Assembly (NCBI GenBank): GCA_023362775.1
Contig: JALMGJ010000006.1
Location: 52,629,501-52,693,500 of the forward strand
Reading direction: 5' to 3'
DNA length: 64,000 nt
Source of the DNA: Charina bottae
Lineage: Eukaryota > Chordata > Lepidosauria > Squamata > Charinaidae
Made by a program: the position numbers and the translations under genes. Below the pieces are notes generated by a model. It ran no database searches and was not told the DNA's origin. It saw only the letters and a list, made by a program, of their open reading frames with translations. Below, in pieces: positions 21,575 to 33,912 of the stretch (positions within the stretch are counted from its first letter, which is position 1; each line of letters opens with the position of its first letter).

Positions 21575-21672
21575 TTTATTTATTTATTTATTTTAATCTG
21601 TTCATTTGTGTCCGATTCTCGGAGACTGCCTGGACAAGTCCCTGCAGTTTTCTTGGCAAGGTTTTTCAAAAG
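21575..21672 (-). mobile_element. SINE family A, tail only
   Basis: An ATTT run is followed by the Bov-B-like tail (TTTGTGTCCGATTCTC, GACTGCCTGGACAAG, TTTTCTTGGCAAG). The element stops after AAGTGCC, so only about 100 bp of its 3' end remain. Confidence 0.7.
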
Positions 21673-22479
21673 TGCCCCGAATTGTCAATGCTCATACTAC
21701 AGAGAACTGGCTTGGGCATGGCACAAAGGATAATTTTACCTAATTAGAAAGAAACTTACTCTCCTGATTTTAAAAAATGGATTCAGGAGTGGTAGTATGT
21801 ATTTATTATTCAGTCAATGACCAGCAAAGTGGATTCAGAATATGAGTCTGTTTTCTATTTTTTAAAAGTCTCTTTATTCTAAAAATGAGAAGATTACATG
21901 ATATGTTGCTATATGTTAATGATAAGCTTTAGGATTTAACGATAAGCTTAAGGATGGAATTAATGGTAGTTATTTAAAGTTATTACATTGATTTTTTCTT
22001 TTAATTTTCTTTCTTTTTTGTCATGTGTTTTTTAATCACTATAATATAGTTTTATAGGGTTTATTTTCCTATCACTACCTTTTTTCCCCCTGTTGGTGAT
22101 ATGGTTTTTGTGTGTGGTGATACAGTTTTCCATTTACCATTTAAACAAAGAAAAAGAAAAAAACCTACAGAGAGCCGTATCCACTTCAATAGGTTTCATA
22201 AGCATAAATGAACCCAATATTACAGCTCAGATCACAGTCCATAAAATAAAACCAAAATTCTTTTTTTTCTGTTCCCCTTTTTATTATATTATTATAAATC
22301 TTTATACCTTATATCGTTTCAATACAATGATATTTATACAATACTAGTTAAAGTTCTTGAGATTCTATTGGTTGGATAACTTAGTGTATTGAAAAGAAAG
22401 AAGAAAGAAAGAAATGTTCTGTCAGTATTAATTGCAGTTAAGAATATCATAAGCATAAAATTATTTAACTTTTCCATAC
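21673..22479. other. Unassigned AT-rich DNA
   Basis: T-rich with many short frames. Some parts could be L1 3' UTR, but no diagnostic motif is present. Confidence 0.35.
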
Positions 22480-22805
22480 AGGTTTGAATATAATATTAAG
22501 AAGAAAAAACTACCGCAGATTACATCAAAGTATTCTATGTACAATAGAGATTTTAGTCTTAAGTTGGTTACTTAGTACTGAAGTCTCCATTATACAGTAT
22601 AATTGCATAGTATATGTTGTGTGTATGTGTGTGTGTATATTTATGTGTTCAATCATGTCCGATTCTCTTGTTTTCTCTTACTCTTCTTTTATTTTTATTT
22701 TTTTTATTTTGTGCACTTTCTATTCTTTCTTTCTATTTTATTTTCTTTTAGTTTGTATTAGTTTTTATCTTTTCAATTGTAACATCTAATAAAATTTATT
22801 ATACA
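22480..22805 (+). mobile_element. Probable L1 3' UTR fragment
   Basis: A T-rich stretch ends with TCTAATAAAATTTATTATAC and AAAAAAG (22,775-22,810), paralleling the L1 end at 700-757. No ORF2 remains, so the call is weak. Confidence 0.35.
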
Positions 22806-25227
22806 AAAAAGATTCTGAGTAAACATTATATTGTAGTTAGATCTCTTTACAGTGTATTTTCTTATTGCCCGTGTGTGTGAGAGAGATGGATATACATAGT
22901 TGTAGGATTGTAAGCTTAATTCTCCATTTTAGTAAAAGACAAAAGTTATTTATCTAAGGCTATTGATATTGAGTGTTATCTAGCAAAATTTCTTTCGATC
23001 ACACTTTATGAATTTGAAAGGAATATCTTGTGAAAATTAAACGGACAGAGCCTTTCATAGTGGCAAAATCTTTGAAGAAAATAATACACAGTTTTTACTT
23101 TGAAAACTTGTTCTGGTAGTGAACAAATTTGGGCCAAGAATAATAAATATTTCTATTTGTCACACAGTATTCTATAGGCACACACACAAAAATTCTCCTT
23201 TATTTTCAGGACAGAATTTACTTTTCCCTGCCTTCTTTTTTTGCAAATACATGCAAGAAAGCAGTCCATAAACAGAAGACAAACACTCTGTAATGTTAGA
23301 AAATCAGATGTCTGTAGAAGATAAACAAAGGCTCTGAGATCATCTTCACATTAATATTTGTTATCTGATATGCCAAGATTTCACCATATGTGGATAATTC
23401 CATATGCATATTTTTAAGTTATATTGGGAAATCTGATAATAGAATGTGCATAGCTTACTTCAGAGGACACCTAAATGTTTCTTGATGTATAGGAACAGAA
23501 TCTCTTGCTCCTAGAATCCCACCAAGCTTGTCTGTCACTATAGTGTTTGCTGGCATACAATTTACTATAGAATGGGAGAATCTGTGGCCTTTCAGATGTT
23601 GTTTGACATCTAGCATTCTTGACCATATACTGACAGTAGTGGATGAAAGTTAAATAGCCAACAGAATATGGAGGACAAGAAATTTTCTCAGTGGCAGTGC
23701 TGTGGCAGAATTTTGGGTGATTTATGGCCTTGAAGATGATTTTCTGAACACAGTACAGTACTTAGTTAAGGCTGTGGCCACATGCACACCATATTTTTCT
23801 AGCCTTGGGCCAAACAGCTGATACCTTGGGGGCACCCAGCCAATTATGGGAACATTGGGGCAAAGAGGGGACAGCTCTCTCATCAGCCCAGTGCTCGCTC
23901 AAGGGAGTGGCTGATTGATCACAGATAGGCTAAGAGAACATATTTAATTTTAAACTGGTGCACAAGTGGCTGCAGCTACAGCCATCTGGCCAGCATGCCA
24001 AGTTTTCACGCTGGCAGATGGTGGTTAGGTGATGGCAAGAAGGATGAGACAGCAAGGCAGAGAATAATTGAAAGCATGACAGTCAGGAGAGAGATCTGGG
24101 TTCTAAGCCCCAGAGAAACCCCAGGACCTTGTCATACTTGATGAAGGTGCTGCTGCTGGATTCCCGTTGCCCTAACATAGAAGGAAAACAAGGAGAGACA
24201 TTTAGGAAGCCACAGCCACTGTTTTTTCATTGAAAGTAATCTGCCAATAAGCCCAATGAAAGAAAGTTATAATCAAATTCAGTTTAACTGTTGATTTTTT
24301 TATGGTCCATCCTGAAAAATCCTAATGACCATTTCACGATATTATTGGAAAGAAACAGATTTAGCTACAAAGGAAATGAGCAAGAACTCCTTTCTAAGTT
24401 GTTGTCTGAAGAAGTATTACTTCTGTCAAGATTTTCCCAGGGATTTCAGGATGGGACAATTAACTATCCTCGTAGAAAAGACAACTGGCAATTGTGAATG
24501 GAGCAAATTGCAAGCAAGTAATGCAAAGATAGATTGTATGTCCAAGGTGTAAAAGCATCCATCTCAGTGTTTTGCTTATGACTGTACATTGAGTTTTAAC
24601 TATCCTTTGATTGAAAACGGGGCCCTTTCATTTTGTAGGGGACTATTTGGGACCTACAGTATACAAAGGAAGAACTAATGCTGTTAACTTTAGACTGTGA
24701 TATACTGGTAGCAAGCACACTTCGTAGCTTCTCAGCCCTACCCAAACCCCCTTGTTAAATTAAGCCACCCACAGCGAATGGATTCACAGGAAGAACAAAA
24801 AAAAATCTTCCAGTGCTCTTCCCTTTGTTAATTGTAAAACCTGTCTGGTTATGACAGTGCTCTTGTGGAAACGTTCCATCCGGGCACTCCTCTAACAGAA
24901 CAGAGGAAGCATCCTGCTCTACTCAGATGGTATCAACGTGCAGATGTTGACATTTGCAATGCTGATCAATTAAACCTAATGGAACTACTCAAGTTGAACT
25001 AATGTAGAAAAAATATTTCCACATTGTTCATTTGATGGAGGAAAAAAGATGTGCTTATTTGTAAGTCAGTGAGAGAGTCCATATTGACATTGTTCAAACC
25101 AAATAAATGAAATGCTTCCACAGTGATTAGAGACAGATAAAGCTTTTGAAAAATGCATTTTGAGATTGGTTTTCTTATATTCCATACACAGTTTCTGATC
25201 TAACTCTTATAAATTATCACACATAGA
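22806..25227. other. Unassigned non-coding DNA
   Basis: 2.4 kb with no coding motif or recognisable repeat end. The 23,700-24,180 part is more GC-rich than its surroundings but gives no open frame of note. Confidence 0.4.
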
Positions 25228-25232
25228 TAGAG

Positions 25233-25609
25233 TGTCAGGGTTCTAGTGAGAATCCTGCCATTTGTCTTTGTATAATTAGAATGTGTTGTGTGGGGAGGGG
25301 AGGGGGAAGATGTGCCAGGAGCAGAGCTGTGTCTAACACCAGATACTGTGGAATGCATCATCAAGGTCGTCCACCTGCAGGAGTCTGGAGGGGGCGAGTG
25401 CAGAGTGAGAAAGTAATGGACATTGACATCATGGGCGTGAAGAAACTGGCGTGAAGGAGGAGAGCTAAGTTTGAGAGTTTGGCAGGAAATGGTCATTCGG
25501 ATCTTTGGGAGTGCTTTGATTTACATGTATCCTTAATAAAGCTTATTCTGCATTTCAATGAAGTGCATGGAGAAGTGTTTATTGGGACATTGAAGTCAGG
25601 GTCATTACA
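25233..25609 (+). mobile_element. Solo LTR (retrotransposon)
   Basis: 377 bp starting TGTCAGGGTTCTAG and ending TCATTACA, flanked by a perfect 5-bp duplication TAGAG (25,228-25,232 and 25,610-25,614). AATAAA lies at 25,535-25,540, about 75 bp before the end, so the LTR reads on the plus strand. No internal sequence is present. Same TGTCAGG start as the solo LTR at 4,479. Confidence 0.8.
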
Positions 25610-26126
25610 TAGAGCTCTTCTTGAATATGAATGTTTTCAGAATTTCAATTTCAATAAATTGAAGCATGATTGCTTATTCTAGTTTGTAAATGAAGTGAAA
25701 TCAATGCAATTGGCAGCCAAATTTTAACAAATAAAAGTTCAGTTTGTCTCACCAATTTTCTCAGATACTAGAAAATAGTTCCAGTGAGTTTTAAAGGAGT
25801 GCACAACAGTGGTTTACAACAATTACACAAATACATCAACTAAAACATCCATGGAAAAATAAAATATAAATTAAGTCAAATAAAAAATAGCAATACAACA
25901 ACCACTATAGGCAACATCATGTAGGATGTTATTTTTAGAAGTCGTCTTAGTAGTTATAGAATGTTCAACCCTTTTAAAATCACATACACTCAAGAAATTA
26001 AACATTAAACTCCAAAATTGTTTCATCAGGTGTTGTATCAGCCTTGGGGAGGATAAGAATGAGTTATTTTTAACATTCAACATAATTGAAGTAATGTAAA
26101 GATGAACAACCTGTCATTAATGGCTT

Positions 26127-26251
26127 ACACTGGACTTAGTTGTCCATTTTTTCCATTGTGGAATACATTGTACTTGAGCTTCAAGTACTGTGGTTTTACA
26201 CAAAAAATAGGGCTTTTAAACTCAATATACAATTATTGAGTTGTGCATCTG
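26127..26251 (-). repeat. Unassigned repeat, inverted copy of 29,812-29,940
   Basis: TGGACTTAGTTGT ... GTACTTGAGCTTCAAGTACT ... GTGCATCTGTTGT reappears as the reverse complement at 29,812-29,940 with few differences over about 120 bp. The family is not recognised. Confidence 0.6.
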
Positions 26252-26434
26252 TTGTATAAATGGTTCGCCAAGTGCAACCATCCTATTCACACAATTGTAT
26301 TACTCATGCACAGAAACTGACTGCATGGTATCATGTTACCCCCAAATAGCTGCCACATGGCTCTGACTGCATACTGTATGTCTACAAATAAAAAGCAGCA
26401 GTTTGATGGAAAAGCAGAGCTGAAAGTTCTAACT

Positions 26435-28722
26435 CATAGGTGTCCAACCTTTTGGTTTCCATGGGCCACATTGAGTGAAGAGGAATTGTCTTGGGCCACA
26501 CATAAAATATATAATATAGTTAATGTATATAAGTAATAAAACTTCATTTATTTTTTATATTTTTTATTATAAAATTTTTAAAAAGAGGGCAACATAAAAG
26601 TAGTGGGATATGTGACCTTGTTTTTGTGAAACTAGTGCATCAATGTCTGGTTCGATGAAAGTGGTTGCAATTCTCAGTGAGTTCTCAAGGTGCTCGTCAG
26701 AAATTTTAATTCTAATTTTACGTTTCGTGTGCTTCATCCTTGAAAATAGTTGCTCACAAATGTACGTGCTGCCAAGAAGCAATGTCATGAATAAGGCGTG
26801 ATTGTGAAGTGAGGGATATTTTTCTCTGGGAAGATACAGTAGGTCTTATAAAAGTCCAGTAGAGAGACATGATCAAATTTTTCTTTGAGTTGAATGTCTG
26901 ATTGCAACTCTATGCATTCCATTTGAAAATTCGGAGGTAATGTAGTTATGTCGACTGAAAATGGAGTCGAAAATATACCAAAATATAATATGATTTTTCC
27001 GGAAATATTGAAACCTGTTCTCAAATTCCTGTATCAAACTGAAAAGCAAGGCTGCATATTTCTCGCTGTTCACAGGACTGTGTTTAGCCAACGTATTAAA
27101 ATGTATAAAATTATTTTCCAAAACTTGAGCTTGCCATACTTTAAGTTTCATTTCAAACACTGTTATGGTTTGAAACATTGCAGTGATAAGTTGGTTTTCA
27201 CCTTGAAGATGCATGTTTAACTCATTTAAATGAGCGGTCAAAGCCACCAAAAATACTAAATCTGTGAGCCATTTTTCATCTTCAAGTTCTGGCACAAATT
27301 TTCTTTTTGATTCCATAAACGACTTGATTTCATTTCACAAATCATAAAATCTTTTCAGCATTTTACCCCGACTTAGCCACCTTACTTTAGAAAAGTAAAT
27401 GATGTCCTTGTAATCAGCATCCATACTTTTAAAGAACTCCTGGAATTGGTAATGATTCAATCCCTTGGCCTTATGAAATTCACTGCTTTGATGACAATTT
27501 GCATGACACTATCCATTTTTAAAGCTTTCGCACATAAATTTTCTTGATGTAGAATGCAGTGATACTTCATCAAACATGAGTTGCTGGCGGCACTTGAATA
27601 GTCTTCTATCAATTTTGTAAGTCCCTCACTTTTATCAACCATCGCCAGGGCGCCATCAGTAGATATACCAGATATGTTGACAATGGTTAAAGAAAATCGC
27701 TTTAATGTCATTTTTACTGCTTCGTACAAATCAAGAGATTTAGTTGTGTCTTTTAATGGCACCAAAGAAGCCATTTCTTCAGTGGCATTATATTCATTAT
27801 CAATACCTCTAATAAAAATTTTAGAAAAATCGCTTTTTTTATCAGGACAAATTATATCTGCCATGCTTTCCATACATTGCTTAATAAACTCACCATCGGT
27901 AAATGGTTTTGATATTTTTGCAATCAGATTTGCTACCAAATAACTAGCTTTTATAATAGAGTCCTAGAGTTGTAACTTTTTTAAAAAAAAATTGTTGAGA
28001 CGACAGACTTTTTTCAGTTCCGCTAATTTGTCTTTACGACAAATTCCTTGATACGCTTTGAATTTTGACAGCATGTTTTTCCGTATAATGCAAATTGTAG
28101 TCTTGGAAAAGACTACAATGGAAACTGACACATTTTCCCTACAAATTAAGTATAGTGCCTTAGTATTTGTCTCGACAAAAAAGTACTCATCTGTCCATTT
28201 TTCGTTGAATACTCTTCCTTCATCCGCGATTTTTCTTTTTTTCTTTTCTTTTTTGGGTTCTGTTTTCTGTTGAAACGACGTTGAAGCTATGCTGGAATAA
28301 ATTTATTTAGGAATAAATATTTTTTTAAAAAAATAACACAACAAGCCCATTGTAAATTGTTAGGTAGGCAAATAAACAAAGCAAAGTTTAATAATCAAAT
28401 AAGAAAACTTACATGTCTACTTATAATAACAATGAACGCCTGTCGTCACAGAACACATGTAGGTCAGTTGAAATATGATATATAACGCCAAGTCGCCACA
28501 AGCTGATGTGTGTAGTGGGCGGCGGCGGCGTTAGCACTGCACTGCCCCCTCCCTTACACAGTGTTCTGTTGTTTCTACCTACGCAGTCCGTGCTCAAGCA
28601 CCGCGCAATCGAGTCATGAAAAAAAATGCAAAATAATGTTAAAAGTTTACAATTTTGGGGGGATGCATTACTAGCTGTTCAGGGCTGCATGCGGCCCGTG
28701 AGCTGCGGGCTGGACACGCCTG
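26435..28722 (-). mobile_element. hAT DNA transposon, decayed autonomous copy
   Basis: 2,288 bp between perfect 8-bp duplications TTCTAACT (26,427-26,434 and 28,723-28,730). The ends CATAGGTGTCCAACC and (reverse complement of the right end) CAGGCGTGTCCAGCC are short terminal inverted repeats. It holds a broken transposase on the minus strand and a CpG-rich segment (28,500-28,620) upstream of it, probably its old promoter. Confidence 0.9.
26580..28270 (-). pseudogene. hAT (Charlie/GTF2IRD2-like) transposase, broken
   Basis: Read from 28,270 downward, an N-terminal BED-like region comes first (KIADEGRVFNEKWTDEYFF, then SKFKAYQGICRKDKL). The central part follows (KPFTDGEFIKQCM, about 27,900; FIRGIDNEYNATEE; GISTDGALAMV near 27,650; HQENLCAKALKMD). 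The C-terminal hAT dimerisation segment is STYICEQLFSRMKHT (about 26,720-26,765). The pattern matches the transposase family that also gave rise to host GTF2IRD2. Breaks: the BED cysteine/histidine set is incomplete, several stops and frameshifts occur (near 27,460, 27,317 and 26,790), and the segment that should join KKSDF to FIRGID is missing tens of residues, including the first catalytic Asp region. Confidence 0.85.
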
Positions 28723-28730
28723 TTCTAACT

Positions 28731-29811
28731 GGAAGGATTAGCTGAATTGAATGGGGAAGTTGAGAATAGGAGAGAGGCAGAAGACTGCCAAAATGTATTG
28801 ATTAGGTTGGCTTTGGCGCAAAACAAAATAAACCTGATCAGACCCACCCATATAACCTTTTAAAATCATGAACAATAATGTAGGACCCTGCAACAGATTA
28901 CATTAAAGTTTATATTGAAGTGATAGGCCTTAATGGACTTTTCTACAAGCCAAGAGAATGGAAGCCAGCCATCATTCCAGAGGTAGCAAGTTCCTCCATC
29001 GGCGAGTGACACAGGAGAAAAACTTTTTCCATATGCCTGATATGCAAAGCTCTGCAAGTGGGGGCCCCTGAGCAGAATTTTTTGCACCCCCTCCCACAAG
29101 GCTCCCAGAATCATACACCAAGATCCATTGGGAAATCCCCAAAACAGAGTGATATTTTCTAGCAGAAGAGTAAGGACATGAAGTACTGTACCTTTTTGAT
29201 AGGCTTAGTATACCTGGAGCCTCAAACAAATGGAACCCCCCAATTACCAACCAGCCAACTAACCTGAACATTAACTTTGCTTACTTGTGTAATGTCATGA
29301 GATCACCATACCTCCTCTTTGGCTCCCAAGTACTGAAAATAATTCCCTTCCAAAAATGCAGCCACAAGCCACAAAAATTTAGCTCACTTCATAAATAATG
29401 TATAAAACAAAATGCAAATTCATAGCAGCTGTTCATTGGTTATTAGATACTGTTGCTCTCCACATCTCTGTGGAAATCTTTTAAAAAGAGTGTGAGCGGC
29501 CATGGCCATTTCCTGCAGAATTTCAGTATTACTTTTTCAAGCCCTAACTAGCCTGGGAAAGGGTGGAGAACCTGTGGATATCCAGATATTGCTGAACTGG
29601 AAATACTCTTCGTCTTTGGCCCCACCAGCTGAACCTACTGGGAACTGCAGGTCAGCACACCCAGAGGACCATGGATTCTGCCCCACTAAAGCACTGCTTG
29701 TATGGCTATTAAGATCTGCAGCAAAAGTCTTGTGAGGATTCTCCTGCCCCCACCCCACCCCCCACGTGCAGAGCTTTGCTTATCAGGCATATGGAAAACT
29801 TTTTTCTTCTG
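28731..29811. other. Unassigned DNA with internal inverted similarity
   Basis: About 60 bp near 29,008-29,070 (TTTTTCCATATGCCTGATA, CAAAGCTCTGCA) recur inverted at about 29,765-29,820, so related repeat pieces face each other here. No gene is seen. Confidence 0.45.
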
Positions 29812-29940
29812 TGTCAACAACAGATGCACATTTCAATAATTGTATATTGATATTAAAAGCCCTACTTTTTGTGTAAAACCACAGTACTTGAAGCTCAAGT
29901 ACAAAGTATTCCACAATGGAAAAAAGGAACAACTAAGTCC
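29812..29940 (+). repeat. Unassigned repeat, partner of 26,127-26,251
   Basis: Reverse-complement partner of the 26.1-kb copy. Shares AGTACTTGAAGCTCAAGTAC and AATTGTATATTGA. A (GA)n run follows at about 30,066-30,086. Confidence 0.6.
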
Positions 29941-31195
29941 AGCAAGAAGCCAACAAAGTTCAGAAGATTTTATTCAGGAGATGGAAGACCTGTCCTAACC
30001 AGGAGAACAGAAAGGAGTGTAAGCTCTGGGAGGGAAAAAAAAGTTTTAAGGTGGTAATATGAAATGGAGAGAGAGAGAGAGAGAGAATATGAATCAATCT
30101 GAGGCGCATATGGTAAAATGCATTGAGATAAACAATAAGAACTTTTTAAAATTGATTCAAAGCATAAAACCAGCCAGCCAGAGAAGAATGTTGGGCTGTT
30201 TGATATCGAAGAAGTGAAAGGGATAGTCAAGGAAGATATAGACTGTAGAGAAGCTGAATTTATTCTTTGCATCTGTCTTTATTAAAGATACAGGACAAAT
30301 TCTTGAGCCTACATTGACTTTCTCAGAAAAGGAATTAAAGCATCTGAAGAACATTTGAGATATTCTAGGCTGTATTTAGAAAGTACAGAGTAACAAAGCA
30401 CTGGGTCCTGATGGCACCCACCTGAGAATTCTTACAGAAATATGAAATTGCTCTCCTCTTAGCAAAAAAGATGTAATTTGTCCATCAGATTGGGCTCACT
30501 AGCAGAGGACTGGAAGACATCTAACATGACACAAATTTTTGAAAAGGGACCCAAGGAAGATCCAGGAAATTATAGACTGGTCATATTAATACATGTTCTA
30601 GAAATTTGCTAGAAGTGGCTTTCAAAATTAAATTGATCACATAGAAGAATAAGCCTTGCAAAAAGAAAATTAACATGGATCCCACAAAACGTAAACCCTG
30701 CCTCACCAAATGTATAGAGATTTTCAAGAGTATCAACAGGCACACGAATGGAGGCAGCCCTGTCCACATCAAACACTTCGATTTTCAAAATACCTTTTAA
30801 AGTTCTTCATCAAAGGTCCTTGAGTAAACTGATAGGATCAGACCGCCTGTCCTTTAAGGGCTGCAAACTGGCTGAAAAGCAGACAGCAAAGAATAGGAAT
30901 GAATTAGCCATTTTCTCAATACAATGAGGGAAGAAGTCAAGTCTCTCAAAAATCTGTGTTATAACTGGTGCTTCTGTAACTCATTCATAATTATCTTCAT
31001 TCAGTTGAAAGCAGTGAGCTAGCCAGATTTGTGGACAATACTAAACAACTGAGGTGGTAAATACCAAAAGTGATATGAAGAACTACATGTTTTTAAATTG
31101 GATGCTCTACTGTAGTCATCCAAATGGCAAATGTAGCTCAATTTATGTAAGTGTAAAATGATGCACACTAGAACAAAACAACAACAACCGAACTT

Positions 31196-31202
31196 CACAT
31201 AT

Positions 31203-31237
<35 letters not shown>

Positions 31238-31340
31238 TTATTTAAATTTATCCCCGCCCATCTCCCGAATAGGGACTCTGGGCGGTTTACAGGATAATAA
31301 TAGATTAAAATATAGATAAAATTACAACAATATAAGAATA
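31196..31340 (-). mobile_element. L2-type LINE 3' end inserted in the CR1
   Basis: (ATTT)n followed by CCCCGCCCATCTCCC, GGGACTCTGGGCGG and TTTACAGGATAATAATAG. This is the reversed L2 3' terminus, with the simple repeat as its tail. Confidence 0.6.
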
Positions 31341-31712
31341 ATTATAAATCCAGATGTCATTAAAAGAAGGACATTAAAATCACGGGATTAGTCATCTCCA
31401 GGAGGAACATATATACACACCGATAGTACTAAGCTATCTATAAATAACTAAGAAAACCATCTTGGGGTCATAGTGGATATCTCAGTGAAGATGTTGATAA
31501 AGTGTACAGCAACTGTGAAAAAGGCAGCTTATACGCTAAGGATCATTAGGAAATGTACTGAAAATAAAAGTGCTAATATTGTAATGCCCTTAATGCTCTT
31601 ATTCAAATCTGCGCTGTGTCTGAATCTGGAACAATGAAGAGTTCTGGTCACATTTGAACACAGATATATCCTGCCTTTTCAGTCAAAGTGCATGCCCTTA
31701 AGGACATCATAA

Positions 31713-32056
31713 AAGGTAAAGGTAAAGGTTCCCCCCCCCCCGCACATTTGTGCAGTCGTGTCCAACTCTAGGGGCCGGTGCTCATTTCCGTTTGTTAGCC
31801 AAAGAGCCAGCGTTGTCCAAAGACACTTCCATGGTCATGTGGCCACATGACACGCGCAGAACGCTGTTACCTACCCACCGAAATGGTACCTATTAATCTA
31901 CTTGCATTTGCATGCTTTTGAATTGCTAGGTTGGCAAGAGCTGGAGCTAGTGCGGGAGCTCACTCCGCACGCAGGGCCAGGGATTCGAACCTCTGAACTT
32001 GCAATCTTCCGATCAACAAGACTGGCGTCTTACCCGCTGAGCCACCACGCCCCTTT
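31713..32056 (-). mobile_element. SINE family B, full length, reversed
   Basis: Starts with AAAGGTAAAGGTAAAGG, contains GTCGTGTCCAACTCTAGG and GGATTCGAACC (reverse box B), and ends GAGCCACCACGCCCC (reverse of the tRNA head). Confidence 0.8.
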
Positions 32057-32326
32057 AGGGACATCATACCCTCTGAGATTTGATTGGCCTCAACTCTGCC
32101 AACCTTGAAGAAAGTATTGAAGATGGGGAGGTGTTCCTGGGCTTGGGGGTCAGGTAGTTAGTTGGAGCCCATGTGGTTGTGATTCTGAGTTTAGATTGGT
32201 AGATTGGTTTTTATCTTGACTGTCTTTATAGGGTTTTTTTAGGCTGTTCTGATGTTATTTAGGGATTGTGTTTTTACATGCTGTCAGCTACCTAGAGCTG
32301 CTGTGGTGAGATGGGCAGCCATAAAA

Positions 32327-32415
32327 ATCAAATCAAATCAAATCAAATCAAATCAAATCAAATCAAATCAAATCAAATCAAATCAAATCAAATCAAATCA
32401 AATCAAATCAAATCA
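32327..32415 (+). repeat. Pentanucleotide microsatellite (AAATC)n
   Basis: About 17 near-perfect pentamers within the CR1 remnant. Confidence 0.95.
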
Positions 32416-33068
32416 TACTGTTGGGGAAAGTAGGGAAGAGGACAACTAAAGTGATCAGCAGGCATGACTACTACCCCTATGAGATGAGGTGTAGACTGGG
32501 ACTCTCTAGCTTGGAGAAAAGGCAACTGAGGAGGAACATAGTTGAGGTGTATAAGTGTATAACCTTTATCGGTATCTGACTCAAATGAAGAGGAAAGGAT
32601 TGTCAGGATCTGGTTGAAGAGACAAAGTATGGAGTTTTTTGTGATGGCTTTCAGAAGCTTGTCCATCATTGGCAGAACTGTGTAGCAAATGGTGGTGATT
32701 ATGTGAAGCAAATACAGATAACAAAAGAGCTTATTTCAAGGATTTGTTTCCTGTTATGCAGGTGGAGGCATTACTTTTCATCCAACCCTTGTGTGGACCT
32801 TCATTATTTCATGCTGAAAAGTTAGCTTCTGTACACGTGATTTAAATCTATATATGTGTTTTGTGTGTATGAAAAATTAAACTGTTGGTTTTAGTGTTGA
32901 ATGTAAGTTGCCTTGGAGTATCTTCTATGCACATGGAAGGATAATAGTATTTTCAACTACTGTAATTTGCCTTAATTCCTCAAGACCAAGTTAGCTTATA
33001 ATGCTAAAATATAATATAAAAACCTATGCAAGGTAGAAAGTGGCAAATTCTGTCTGCATCTCTCAATT

Positions 33069-33175
33069 TTATTATTTTATATTTTATTTTATTTTATTTT
33101 ATTTTATTTTATTTTATTTTATTTTATTTTATTTTATTTTATTTTTTTTATTATTTTATTTTATTTTATATGTAA
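33069..33175 (+). repeat. Pentanucleotide microsatellite (TTTTA)n
   Basis: About 20 pentamers with a small interruption near 33,142-33,155. Confidence 0.95.
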
Positions 33176-33591
33176 TTTCCTGGGAAATTATTCAGTAATG
33201 TGTTTTTATAGCAATGCACAGCTGCTGCAGGGCATATGTGCAACTCATATTGTTGAACATAGTTTACACTGTTGTTAACTGTTAACTGTCTTACCACAGT
33301 TGCTGAAGTAGGCATTTGGTACAACATGAACATACCATAAAACAGTGTGAAAACTGCTGCCCATGGAATCAAATAACTTTAAGAATTAAAACAGTTCTTG
33401 TGATGCCCAGTTGACTCTGGTAACACAGAAGAGACAGTATGACAGTTAAGGGAAGAAACAGGGTCATTACAAAAGAGATTCTTCAGGCCAGGGGAGGGAG
33501 GCAGCATGAGAAAGAGACTCAGAGCAACTCTGCCATAATTACACTAGGTATAAGTTGATCTGGAGAACTGCCTCGGCAGGTTTTAATATTC

Positions 33592-33912
33592 TGGCTCAGC
33601 AGGTAAGGCGCCAGGTTTGTTGATCGGAAGATCTCAAGTTCGGAGGTTCAAATCCCTAGCCCCACGTGACGGAGCTCACCCCGCACTCGCCCCAGCTCTT
33701 GCCAACCTAGCAATTTGAAAGCATGCAAATGCAAGTAGATTAATAGGTACCACTTCGGTGGGTAGGTAACAGCGTTCCATGTCATGCCGGTCACATGACC
33801 GTGGAAGTGTCTTCGGACAACACTGGCTCTTCGGCTAACAAACGTAGATGAGCACCGGCCCCTAGAGTCGGACACGACTGCACAAATGTGCGGGGGGAAC
33901 CTTTATCTTTAC
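33592..33912 (+). mobile_element. SINE family B, slightly 5'-truncated
   Basis: Begins in box A (TGGCTCAGCAGG), has GGTTCAAATCCC (box B with one change) and the shared body GCATGCAAATGCAAGTAG. Ends AACCTTTATCTTTA. Confidence 0.8.

Larger units (their letters stand above)
30370..32890 (+). mobile_element. CR1 LINE, degenerate, with nested insertions
   Basis: Broken frames follow CR1 reverse transcriptase in order: NKALGPDGTHLRIL (about 30,395), EDWKTSNMTQIF and DPGNY (about 30,505-30,575), a variant active-site stretch FVDNTKQL (about 31,030), LGVIVDIS (about 31,462), and the post-RT region TRSLEKRQLRRN-like (about 32,505). Many stops mean it has long been dead. It is interrupted by an L2 tail (31,196), a SINE B (31,713) and an AAATC array (32,327). 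Confidence 0.75.
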
